Counted from the first letter of the stretch, positions 1 through 5,075 are shown. The stretch: 5,075 nt of DNA from Candidatus Bathyarchaeota archaeon (GCA_030691555.1 JAUYEB010000195.1:1-5075); one strand, 5' to 3'. The notes: generated by a model from the sequence alone, not told the origin. Program-made: numbers and translations.

Positions 1-7
1 CACCCTC

Positions 8-535
8 TTGGGGGAGCCCGTCAAGGTAAGCGTCCACGTCTCCCTCGACAGGAAGCTGATCGACGAGATCATCAAGATTGAGTCGACCATGTTCCGGGGC
101 GAGCTAAGGTACAGCCTCTGGGAGCTGATGGCGAGGAGCGAGAGGCCGGGTTTCGCCCTCATCATGGTTAGGCAGGGAAGGGAGCACATCGCCTTCTTCT
201 TCGGGTACGAGGACCCGGAACTCCCCGGCGGTTACTACGGCGACACGATGGCCAGCACCGTGGAGGGGAAGGGCGTGGGGAGCGGCCTATTCGCCCTCGT
301 CCACATCTACTGCTACGAGAACGGGTACAGCCACTTCACCTGCCACACGGAGGAGGTGGACGAGAGGGGGAGGAAGCTCCGTGACTGGTACCTCGCTATG
401 GGGATGGAGCACATCAACACCACCCCCGAGTACGGTGACCTGATGAGGGTGAGGCTGACGCCCGGGCACGTGAACTGGATGTACCACCGCCACATCCTCG
501 GCGAGAGGCAGTACCGGCGAAACCCGGATCGATGA
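8..535 (+). CDS. GNAT-family N-acetyltransferase (5' end at or beyond window edge)
   Basis: Predicted acetyl-CoA-dependent N-acetyltransferase, soluble and cytoplasmic; the acceptor is unknown. The acetyl-CoA binding motif A is at about residues 79-97: EGKGVG (86-91) matches the Q/R-x-x-G-x-G/A pyrophosphate loop, with Glu in place of the usual Gln/Arg, and is followed by the helix GLFALVHIYCYENG. Motif B is KLRDWYLAMGM (about 123-133), the typical W-Y-x-x-x-G helix end. At about 175 aa it spans one full GNAT domain, and beta-1 starts almost at residue 6, so little can be missing. The reading frame stays open to base 2, so TTG at 8 is only the first usable start in the window. No ribosome binding site can be judged in the seven bases before it. 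The His/Arg-rich tail (about 159-175) lies past the core fold. Family call is firm; specificity is not. Confidence 0.8.
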   Translation: MGEPVKVSVHVSLDRKLIDEIIKIESTMFRGELRYSLWELMARSERPGFALIMVRQGREHIAFFFGYEDPELPGGYYGDTMASTVEGKGVGSGLFALVHIYCYENGYSHFTCHTEEVDERGRKLRDWYLAMGMEHINTTPEYGDLMRVRLTPGHVNWMYHRHILGERQYRRNPDR

Positions 536-560
536 GCGACAGGTCGTCGCCCCATGAAGT

Positions 561-571
561 AACGCTTTTAA
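561..571 (+). promoter_or_regulatory. TATA-like promoter box for the GGCT-like gene
   Basis: The run CTTTTAA (565-571) is an A/T island in G/C-rich surroundings and resembles an archaeal TATA box. Its centre is about 27 bases before ATG 595, the normal box-to-transcription-start distance in archaea, which predicts a leaderless mRNA starting at that ATG. No strong BRE is apparent, although GAAGTAAC just upstream is purine-rich. It lies inside the longer reading of the downstream gene, so it also argues against the earlier start. Inferred from pattern and spacing only. Confidence 0.5.
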
Positions 572-594
572 CCGGATCGGCCTCCTTCAGCCCC

Positions 595-1041
595 ATGCTG
601 TACTTCTCCTATGGTTCCTTCCTGGACTCCGAGACGCTGAGGAGGCACTGCCCGGAGGTGGTTTACGGGGGGAAAGCCATCCTCCCCAACTGGGAGGTCC
701 AGTTCAACTTCCTGAGCCGCACCTACAGGGGCGGCGTAACCGGCATAGAGCCCGCGGCGGCGAAGCTCGTCAGGGGAGTGCTCTACGAGGTCAACGACGA
801 GGAGCTCCTCCACCTCGACTCGATCGAGGGCGTCCCCGAGGGCATCTACTACAGGCAGACCATCTTCGTCGTCGATGAGTCGGGTAATGCGGTGAAGGCG
901 GCGACGTACAGGACCACGAACCCGAGGGGCCCCTTCAAGCCGACGAAGAAGTATGTCGGGCTCATGATAAGGGGGGCGAAGGAACACCACCTCGACCCCG
1001 AGTACGTCAAGGAGCTCGAAGCCATCGAGACCATCGACTAA
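595..1041 (+). CDS. gamma-glutamylcyclotransferase-like protein (GGCT/AIG2 fold)
   Basis: Predicted small cytoplasmic enzyme of the GGCT fold, whose members release 5-oxoproline from gamma-glutamyl amines or peptides. Counted from ATG 595 (148 aa), it opens with YFSYGSF at residues 3-9, equivalent to the family's YGSN substrate loop but with Phe for Asn. The catalytic acid is Glu78 in LDSIEGV, matching DxxEG of characterised GGCTs. GVLYEV (about 61-66) and the Y-R-x-T strand (86-89) also fit. The frame can be read from ATG 532, overlapping the upstream stop, but those 21 residues lie outside the fold, and a TATA-like box sits 27 bases before 595, so 595 is preferred. If 532 were used, the gene would be translationally coupled to the acetyltransferase. 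The Asn-to-Phe change and lack of substrate data leave the reaction uncertain. Confidence 0.8.
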   Translation: MLYFSYGSFLDSETLRRHCPEVVYGGKAILPNWEVQFNFLSRTYRGGVTGIEPAAAKLVRGVLYEVNDEELLHLDSIEGVPEGIYYRQTIFVVDESGNAVKAATYRTTNPRGPFKPTKKYVGLMIRGAKEHHLDPEYVKELEAIETID

Positions 1042-1101
1042 AGTATGTTCTATTTACAGAGCCGCTGCTCGGTTTTCCTAATCCTTGAATTCCTGAATGC
1101 T

Positions 1102-1130
1102 GAAAAAGCTCTTCGAGAAGAGTGATTTTC
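1102..1130. terminator. candidate bidirectional terminator stem-loop between convergent genes
   Basis: GCTCTT (1108-1113) pairs with AAGAGT (1118-1123, one G-U) around a CGAG loop. Outside it, GAAAA (1102-1106) pairs with TTTTC (1126-1130) across a small internal loop. The structure therefore ends in a T run on each strand. It sits 60 bases after the GGCT-like stop and about 77 bases past the stop of the convergent minus-strand gene. Further plus-strand T runs follow at 1146-1150 and 1192-1196, the kind of signal that can be enough in archaea. The pairing is seen; termination is inferred. Confidence 0.4.
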
Positions 1131-1206
1131 CATGAAGGGCTGTCCTTTTTACTATGGGAGAAGACGCGTTCTCTTAGAGACTATTAAGGTCTTTTATAGC
1201 ATCAAA

Positions 1207-2352
1207 TTATGGTTTAGTGTAACTAAATTCAAGCACCAGCTGCTTGATCGCTGACGTTCCCTCCACACCTATATCCTTGAATAAACGATACTCGCCAACA
1301 GACAGCTTGGACTCGTTGAAGGTCTGCGAGTAGACCTCCCCCCACCTGACAACTGACCTCTCCCCATCAGAATCAGATACGTAGAATGATTCCCAGACAC
1401 CAGACACGAGCTTCTCCAGTCTGTAACTTGAGCTGATAAGTAGGCTCCTCGCCCCATCGTTAGACAACCACAGCCTAGGGTAATCCGGGCTCTCCATAGA
1501 CTGCTCTGCAAGCGCGTAGCTGAAGTCGAAGCCCCACCGTGGGAGAGAGGCGAGATTCTCCTCCGGAGGCCGGCTCACGGTGAACTCCGCGAACAGCATC
1601 TTCCTCCCATTCACGCCCTCCGCTTGAAACTCCTTCGAGATCCTGTAGCTGCCGGAGTCGAGGCCCTTCACATTGATCATCCCCGAGCTCCCGCTGCCCC
1701 CGGGGCCCATCGTGTACAGAACAGCCAGCCATGCGATCAGCCCATTAGGGATGCGCCACCACGTCCCGTTCACATGCTTCTCTATGTGGTACTCATAGCC
1801 GAACCCGATCGTCGTCTCACCGGTATTCGTCACTAGAAGCCTGATACTATCCTGAGTCGTCACCTCCCCGCCCTCCACCCTGAGGTCAGCCATGATCTCC
1901 TGCCTCGGTACCTTGATCTCGCTTATGAGCGCCGCGACGAGGGTCCCATTCTCATCCGTCGCCGTCACTCCGAAGAGGTACTTCGCTGGTGCGTGGTCTG
2001 GTAGTTGTAGGTGCCACCAGCCGTAGTAGGGTGGACCGATCTGCGTCTCCACCCTGTTAGCCACGAGGGTCTGTGACGCCTCCTCGATTAGTCGGTAGTC
2101 TAGGTTGATCTTTGTTCTATCATCATTATTTGATGTCGCGTAGAATATGAGGTCCAGTGTCTCATCTGGTTTGGCGAATCCCGTTAAGGTTCTGATTTTT
2201 CTTTCTTCCATGCTCCAGCTAGGGTGGTATATTATGGGTCCATCCCACAACTGGGCTCTCGTTATTGATTGGCTCTGGTTGGCTGCGAGTACGGTGACTG
2301 TGATTAGGCATAGCGCTGTGACTACTGCGATGTTGGCTACTCGAGGGGTCAT
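1207..2352 (-). CDS. secreted protein with tandem Ig-like (Big_14-like) domains
   Basis: Predicted exported protein of 381 aa. Residues 1-24 form a Sec-type signal peptide: Arg4, a hydrophobic core at about 7-22, and likely cleavage after VLA (21-23). No C-terminal membrane anchor is visible. Residues about 35-148 look like a beta-rich domain. Two similar blocks follow, about 152-259 and 272-378. YHIEKHVNGTWWRIP (188-202) parallels YRLEKLVSGVWESFY (310-324), and LDSGSYRISKEF (231-242) parallels LSVGEYRLFKDI (350-361); each block ends in a strand of the type LFAEF or LVLEF. This 'Y-x-[IL]-E-K-x-V-x-G-x-W ... L-x-x-G-x-Y-R-[IL]-x-K' layout resembles the bacterial Ig-like Big_14 family. N-x-S/T sites at 25, 135, 195 and 346 could be glycosylated. 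The ATG lies just downstream of a TATA-like box. A role at the cell surface (adhesion or carrier binding) is a guess; no catalytic motif was seen. Confidence 0.7.
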   Translation of the reverse strand: MTPRVANIAVVTALCLITVTVLAANQSQSITRAQLWDGPIIYHPSWSMEERKIRTLTGFAKPDETLDLIFYATSNNDDRTKINLDYRLIEEASQTLVANRVETQIGPPYYGWWHLQLPDHAPAKYLFGVTATDENGTLVAALISEIKVPRQEIMADLRVEGGEVTTQDSIRLLVTNTGETTIGFGYEYHIEKHVNGTWWRIPNGLIAWLAVLYTMGPGGSGSSGMINVKGLDSGSYRISKEFQAEGVNGRKMLFAEFTVSRPPEENLASLPRWGFDFSYALAEQSMESPDYPRLWLSNDGARSLLISSSYRLEKLVSGVWESFYVSDSDGERSVVRWGEVYSQTFNESKLSVGEYRLFKDIGVEGTSAIKQLVLEFSYTKP

Positions 2353-2375
2353 CTACTCGATAGGGGGTGGGTTTG

Positions 2376-2390
2376 GGATATTATACTAAT
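2376..2390 (-). promoter_or_regulatory. TATA-like promoter box of the Ig-like secreted protein gene
   Basis: On the minus strand AGTATAATATCC carries TATAATAT (2378-2385). Its centre is about 29 bases before ATG 2352, so transcription would start around 2355 and the leader would be only a few bases, essentially leaderless. No Shine-Dalgarno-like sequence lies immediately before the ATG, which fits that mode. Spacing and base composition are the only evidence. Confidence 0.45.
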
Positions 2391-2434
2391 CATTAGAACA
2401 GCACGACTAGGGGGGTTGGTAAAGTAACGTGCAA

Positions 2435-2771
2435 TTATCCTTGTTCAAGTGTCTTTACTTCGAGACCCAGATGGCTTGGTTGATTAATTTACTGTTCCAC
2501 GGTCTTCTCAGGTTCATCATGATTAAAAGCTGTGAGAAATACACCGTTTTCATGAACTAAAGCTCTTACCTGCGAGGGTTTAGTCGAGTCGCGCCTGCAA
2601 CTAATTGTATCTAGCAGGTCAACTGGATCGACAACAGGCTTGAGATGGTTGAGAAAACCCTTCTCCCATAGCAGATTTACTTGACCACTTTTAGTTTTAG
2701 TGAGTAACATTCTTGAAGATCGTGGGTCTAAATTCTGTTATCGAATTATCGGGTTCCTCGTTTTTTGTCAC
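2435..2771 (-). pseudogene. possible decayed small gene, product unrecognised
   Basis: Three protein-like pieces lie in order on the minus strand. A GTG at 2771 opens a 24-codon piece containing ITEFRPTIFKNVTH, stopping at 2697. In another frame, ATG 2710 opens 73 codons to TAA at 2489, including LLWEKGFLNHLKPVVDPVDL and the end EPEKTVEQ. Past that stop the same frame runs a further 17 codons (INQPSHLGLEVKTLEQG) to 2435. The first two pieces overlap by a few codons, so one frameshift would join them, and the third would need loss of a stop. No family is recognised. The stretch is more A/T-rich than its neighbours, as expected of decaying or acquired DNA. The middle piece could instead be a genuine 73-aa protein, or none of it may be coding. 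Together with the flanking signals it accounts for most of the roughly 500 bases (2353-2849) that hold no confident gene. Confidence 0.3.
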
Positions 2772-2801
2772 GGTGATAAGACTATTGTCACCAATAATTG
2801 G
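2765..2801. promoter_or_regulatory. cluster of palindromic half-sites, candidate operator
   Basis: TTGTCAC (2765-2771), then GTGATAA (2773-2779, its inverse with one change) and TTGTCACC (2785-2792) give three related half-sites within 28 bases. They form TTGTCAC-G-GTGATAA and also an 8-bp stem, GGTGATAA/TTGTCACC (one G-U) around GACTA. Directly next comes the perfect palindrome CCAAT-A-ATTGG (2791-2801). The cluster sits just upstream of the TATA-like box at 2809-2818 that faces the small membrane protein gene, and overlaps the putative GTG start of the broken minus-strand ORF. This is the position expected of a transcription-factor site. Binding is inferred. Confidence 0.35.
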
Positions 2802-2808
2802 ATAATCT

Positions 2809-2818
2809 AATAAATATA
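2809..2818 (+). promoter_or_regulatory. TATA-like promoter box for the small membrane protein
   Basis: AATAAATATA is a good archaeal TATA-like match. Its centre is about 36 bases before ATG 2850, placing transcription start near 2841 and leaving a leader of about 9 bases. The box also reads TATATTTATT on the minus strand, so it could serve the opposite direction toward GTG 2771. Confidence 0.4.
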
Positions 2819-2849
2819 GGACAAATAGACGGCTGTGCACTTCTTAACC

Positions 2850-2966
2850 ATGGCAAACCGCCGAAGCATAGTGATGGCCGTCGGCTACTCGACGGCCATC
2901 CTAGCCGTCGTGATCCTCGTAGCCCGGGTGCTCCTGGGCGGCGGGGATGGCTTCGTCTACCCCTGA
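2850..2966 (+). CDS. 38-aa single-pass membrane protein, function unknown
   Basis: ATG 2850 opens 38 codons to TGA 2964-2966. The product starts MANRRS, has one hydrophobic segment at about residues 7-30 interrupted by Tyr13, Ser14, Thr15 and Arg26, and ends in a short polar tail, GGGDGFVYP. The Arg pair before the hydrophobic stretch and the acidic, glycine-rich tail suggest N-in, C-out topology by the positive-inside rule. Nearly all third codon positions are G or C, like the confident genes of the window and unlike the A/T-rich DNA just upstream. A TATA-like box lies at a suitable distance. No family is recognised. It converges on the amidohydrolase gene, with only 10 bases between the two stop codons. 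A second in-frame ATG (2874) would cut the protein to 30 aa. A structured RNA is the alternative, since a perfect inverted repeat lies inside it. Confidence 0.5.
   Translation: MANRRSIVMAVGYSTAILAVVILVARVLLGGGDGFVYP
2873..2900. repeat. perfect 11-bp inverted repeat inside the small ORF
   Basis: GATGGCCGTCG (2873-2883) and CGACGGCCATC (2890-2900) are exact reverse complements around a 6-base loop, GCTACT. In the mRNA this would be a very stable hairpin beginning 23 bases after the start codon. It could control translation of the 38-aa ORF, mark an untranslated RNA, or be a protein-binding site. The pairing is seen directly; the role is unknown. Confidence 0.6.
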
Positions 2967-2988
2967 TAAAAAGGGGTCAGAGCCCCTT
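2966..2988 (-). terminator. terminator-like hairpin with T run at the amidohydrolase 3' end
   Basis: Read on the minus strand, AAGGGG, the loop CTCTGA and CCCCTT form a 6-bp stem, and with the stem's last two Ts a run of TTTTTT results, like an intrinsic terminator. The stop codon TGA of the amidohydrolase is in the loop, so the stem starts inside the last codons. The same G run can instead pair as ACCCCT (2959-2964) with AGGGGT (2972-2977), a competing hairpin at the end of the convergent small ORF. The two structures cannot form together. Confidence 0.5.
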
Positions 2989-4554
2989 ATGGTAGAGGAT
3001 GTTACCGCCGACGATGGTCATGTAGACCTTAGCGTCCCGGATGTCCTCAGGCGCCGTCTCCGTCAGGTCCCTGTCGATCACGGCGACGTCCGCCAGCTTC
3101 CCAGTCTCGACGCTCCCCTTTATGTCCTCCTCGAAGCTCGCGTAGGCACCGTTTAGCGTGTAGCACCTCACCGCCTCGACGAGGGTGATCCTAGCGTCCT
3201 TTATCCCGTGGTTCACCGCGCTCCAGACGCCGTAGATCGGGTTGAAAGGCATGCCGTCGCTCCCGAAGGCGACCGTGACCCCCTCGTCGATGAGGATCCT
3301 GTACGGGTTGTTGAGGCGGTTCCTATCCTCTCCGAGGCGCTGCTCGTACATGCTGCCAGGTCCGGCCCACTCACCCACGAAGTTCGGCTGAACGGCGGGG
3401 ATTATCCCAAGCTCCTTTATCCTCTCGATCTGGCCAGCGGTCAGTATCTCGCAGTGCTCTATGCGGTGGCGGTGATCCTTCCTCGGCTTGGCCCTCAGCG
3501 CCGCCTGTATGCTGTTTATGACGCACTCGATGGCGTAGTCTCCGATGGCGTGGATGGCGAGCTGGTTACCGTGCCTGTGCCCCGCCTTCGCCTTCTCGTC
3601 GAGCGCCTCTGGGGGCATCATGAGCAGCCCCTTCGTTGAGGGTTCGTCTGTGTACGGCTCGAAGAGCGCCGCGGTGCGCGCCCCCAGGCTCCCGTCCATA
3701 AGCAGCTTCGTGGGGCCGATCTTGATCATGTCGTTCCCGAAGCCCGTGCGTATGCCCATCTCGTAGCTCTGCCTCTGGACAGTCTCGTTGAGGAAGAGGT
3801 AGGCGCGCGTCTTGAGGTGGCCCCTCGCCAGGGCCGTCTGGTAGGCCTTCAACGCTTCCGCGCCGAGGCCGGCGTCTCCTATGCTGGTGCAGCCGAGAGT
3901 CAGGGCGTGCTCCGACGCCTTCTTCAGCCCCTCTACGGCGGTCTCCTCCGTCACCGGGGGGATGTAGGGCTCGACGAGGTGGCGGCAGTCGCGGAGGATG
4001 CCCGTCGGCTCGCAGTCCTCCCCCATGTCGACGTGGCCGCCCTCCGGCTGCGGCGTCTTACCCGTGACGCCCGCGATCTTCAGCGCAGCCGAGTTGAGGA
4101 TGACCATGTGCCCGCAGATGCGCACGATCATGATCGGGTGCGCCTTGCTGACGGCGTCGAGGTCCTCCTTCGTCGGGTAGCGGTTCTCGGGCCACTTGGA
4201 CTCGTCCCAGCCCCTGCCGAGTATCCACTCCCCCTTCTTCGTCGACTTCGCCCTCTCCCCGAGGCGGGTCATCGCCGCGTCGAGCGTCGGGGTGTCGCGG
4301 AGCTGGACCTCCCGGATCATCGATATGCCCATCCAGAAGAAGTGGCAGTGGCTGTCGATGAACCCCGGCACAACAGTCATGCCGGAGACATCATAGACCT
4401 CGGCCCCCTTCGGGATCTCGATCTTCCCCTTTTTACCGGCGGCTAGGATATAGTCGCCCTGCATCACCACGATGCTGTCTTTGATTGGTGGGCGGCCCGT
4501 TCCGTCGATTAGTGTGCCGCCCGTCAAAACTCTCGGACAAGGTTCCAGGGACAA
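2977..4554 (-). CDS. YtcJ/NfdA-type amidohydrolase (Amidohydrolase_3 family)
   Basis: Predicted cytoplasmic metal-dependent hydrolase of the amidohydrolase superfamily, COG1574-like. Relatives include N-substituted formamide deformylase; most have no known substrate. An N-terminal beta-sandwich strand VLTGGTLIDGTG (9-20) leads to PGFIDSHCH (63-71), whose His69 and His71 are metal ligands. KLLMDGSLGARTAAL (283-297) is the family hallmark with Lys283. AIHAIGDYA (333-341) supplies His335, HRIEHCE (363-369) supplies His367, and FGSDGMPFNP (430-439) supplies catalytic Asp433. The beta-sandwich closes with GKLADVAVID (485-494). At 525 aa it is full length with all expected motifs. The start is TTG 4554: no other start precedes it before the in-frame stop, an AGGAG lies 13 bases upstream, and the family fold begins about nine residues in. 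The upstream neighbour on the same strand is an enolase-superfamily enzyme, 97 bases away. Family firm, substrate unknown. Confidence 0.92.
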   Translation of the reverse strand: MSLEPCPRVLTGGTLIDGTGRPPIKDSIVVMQGDYILAAGKKGKIEIPKGAEVYDVSGMTVVPGFIDSHCHFFWMGISMIREVQLRDTPTLDAAMTRLGERAKSTKKGEWILGRGWDESKWPENRYPTKEDLDAVSKAHPIMIVRICGHMVILNSAALKIAGVTGKTPQPEGGHVDMGEDCEPTGILRDCRHLVEPYIPPVTEETAVEGLKKASEHALTLGCTSIGDAGLGAEALKAYQTALARGHLKTRAYLFLNETVQRQSYEMGIRTGFGNDMIKIGPTKLLMDGSLGARTAALFEPYTDEPSTKGLLMMPPEALDEKAKAGHRHGNQLAIHAIGDYAIECVINSIQAALRAKPRKDHRHRIEHCEILTAGQIERIKELGIIPAVQPNFVGEWAGPGSMYEQRLGEDRNRLNNPYRILIDEGVTVAFGSDGMPFNPIYGVWSAVNHGIKDARITLVEAVRCYTLNGAYASFEEDIKGSVETGKLADVAVIDRDLTETAPEDIRDAKVYMTIVGGNILYHKGL

Positions 4555-4567
4555 TACTGTCGTTGGA

Positions 4568-4605
4568 CTCCTAATGGATCAGCGCGCGGGTCTTGGAATA
4601 TAAAT
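4568..4605 (-). promoter_or_regulatory. TATA-like box and Shine-Dalgarno for the amidohydrolase gene
   Basis: On the minus strand ATTTATATTC (4596-4605) is a good archaeal TATA match. A start about 26 bases on (near 4574) would give a 20-base leader. That leader contains AGGAG (minus strand, 4568-4572), 13 bases before TTG 4554, a rather long spacing but the only plausible ribosome site. The amidohydrolase can therefore be transcribed separately from the upstream gene, even if read-through also occurs. Position and pattern only. Confidence 0.5.
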
Positions 4606-4608
4606 GAT

Positions 4609-4623
4609 TGGAGGGGGCCTCCA
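4609..4623. repeat. short palindrome upstream of the amidohydrolase promoter
   Basis: On the plus strand TGGAGG, GGG and CCTCCA form a perfect 6-bp inverted repeat with a 3-base loop. It lies between the stop of the enolase-superfamily gene and the TATA-like box of the amidohydrolase, next to where a BRE would sit. It could end the upstream transcript or bind a regulator of the downstream promoter. Short enough that chance is possible. Confidence 0.3.
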
Positions 4624-4651
4624 CGAGTTATCCCTCGGGGAATAGCCGCCC

Positions 4652-5075
4652 CTAGCCTACGGTTATGATCCCGGTCGTGCTCTTCTTGATGACGGCCTCG
4701 TTGAGCTCGAAGCCGAGCCCCGGCCCCTTCGGGGGCGCAATGTATCCGCCGTCGAGCTTCACCGGCTCCTTGATGACGTCCTCGTTTATCCACTCGGGGA
4801 AGCCGCTGAGCTCACACGTCTGGGTGATGGCCCTCCCGCAGCCAGCGATTATATGGGACGCGGCGGAGAGGCTGACGCCCATCTCGAGGTCGTCGTGCAT
4901 GAGGGTCGGGATGTTCATCACCCGGGCCATGTCGAGTATGCGCTTGACGTTGGTTATGCCCCCAGCCGGGCGGTAGGTCTTCAGCCCCAGGACGCCGATG
5001 GCCCCCATGTCTATGAGGGTCTTCACATCAGCCATGGAGAACAGCGACTCGTGCGGCATGATCGGGGTGTCGACC
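4652..5075 (-). CDS. enolase-superfamily enzyme, C-terminal part (mandelate racemase/muconate cycloisomerase type)
   Basis: Only the last 141 codons are in the window; the frame continues past the right edge as VDTPI before MPHESLFS. This matches the second half of the barrel domain in MR/MLE-type enzymes, which abstract a proton alpha to a carboxylate using a Mg2+ site (racemases, epimerases, cycloisomerases, sugar-acid dehydratases). HES in PHESLFS corresponds to the usual DES segment, whose Glu binds metal. LKTYRPAGGIT matches LKxxRxGG, whose Lys is the second catalytic base in muconate-lactonizing, N-acylamino-acid racemase and dipeptide epimerase types. HDDLEMGVSLSAASH is the beta-7/beta-8 segment with the conserved Glu, and PPKGPGLGFELNE is the standard C-terminal end. 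Stop is TAG at 4652. The N-terminal capping domain, first catalytic residues and start are outside the window, so the reaction cannot be assigned. It lies upstream of the amidohydrolase on the same strand. Confidence 0.85.
   Translation of the reverse strand, partial: VDTPIMPHESLFSMADVKTLIDMGAIGVLGLKTYRPAGGITNVKRILDMARVMNIPTLMHDDLEMGVSLSAASHIIAGCGRAITQTCELSGFPEWINEDVIKEPVKLDGGYIAPPKGPGLGFELNEAVIKKSTTGIITVG

Noticed and set aside
568..990. A 140-codon open frame on the minus strand
   Set aside because: Antisense to the GGCT-like gene, whose fold and catalytic Glu are clear; the composition is typical of an antisense shadow.
1158..1173. GAGAA/TTCTC hairpin in the convergent spacer
   Set aside because: Five weak pairs without a following T run; the hairpin at 1102-1130 is a better terminator candidate.
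1191..1199. CTTTTATAG as a TATA box
   Set aside because: No start codon with a usable frame lies at the right distance on the plus strand, and on the minus strand it points into the 3' end of the GGCT-like gene.
2401..2432. GCACG/CGTGC inverted repeat with a 22-base loop
   Set aside because: Only five pairs and a long loop; expected by chance.
2798..2995. A 65-codon plus-strand frame over the small membrane protein
   Set aside because: Its start lies upstream of the predicted transcription start, its product is Arg/Pro/Gly-rich without a hydrophobic core, and the overlapping 38-codon frame has better codon use and a coherent membrane segment.
3817..4446. A 209-codon open frame on the plus strand
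   Set aside because: It lies antisense within the amidohydrolase gene, is rich in Arg, Leu, Asp and Val as G/C-rich shadow frames are, and has no recognisable motif.
4665..4976. A 103-codon plus-strand frame at the right end
   Set aside because: Antisense to the enolase-superfamily gene, which has several conserved motifs.

Overview
The window looks like a stretch of an archaeal chromosome, most likely from the Thermoproteota/TACK side. The reasons are AGG-dominated arginine codons, TTG starts, A/T-rich TATA-like boxes about 26 bases ahead of several starts (leaderless or short-leader transcripts), and protein families common in such genomes. This is inferred from style; no rRNA or marker gene is present to fix the lineage. 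No tRNA, CRISPR array, insertion sequence or phage gene was seen.

Left part (1-1041, + strand): a GNAT-type N-acetyltransferase whose 5' end is at or beyond the left edge, then a gamma-glutamylcyclotransferase-like (GGCT/AIG2 fold) protein. The longest reading of the second gene overlaps the first by three bases. A TATA-like box and the family's usual N-terminus favour an internal ATG at 595.

Middle (1042-2849): a convergent spacer with a stem-loop that could stop transcription from both sides, then a minus-strand gene for a secreted protein with a signal peptide and two tandem copies of an Ig-like (Big_14-like) domain. About 500 bases of more A/T-rich DNA follow without a confident gene. 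They hold what may be a broken minus-strand gene (frameshift plus stop) and a cluster of short palindromes upstream of a TATA box.

Right part (2850-5075): a 38-codon single-pass membrane protein gene on the + strand, containing a perfect 11-bp inverted repeat. It converges on a 525-aa YtcJ-type amidohydrolase (Amidohydrolase_3) on the minus strand, which has its own TATA-like box. Upstream in the same direction is the C-terminal part of an enolase-superfamily (mandelate racemase/muconate cycloisomerase-type) enzyme that runs off the right edge. These two could belong to one catabolic or amino-acid-derivative pathway (racemase or epimerase plus an amide or formamide hydrolase), but the substrate cannot be read from sequence.

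No clearly new multi-gene system is visible. The points most worth following are the small membrane protein and its regulatory region, the duplicated Ig-like secreted protein, and the decayed-looking island between them.
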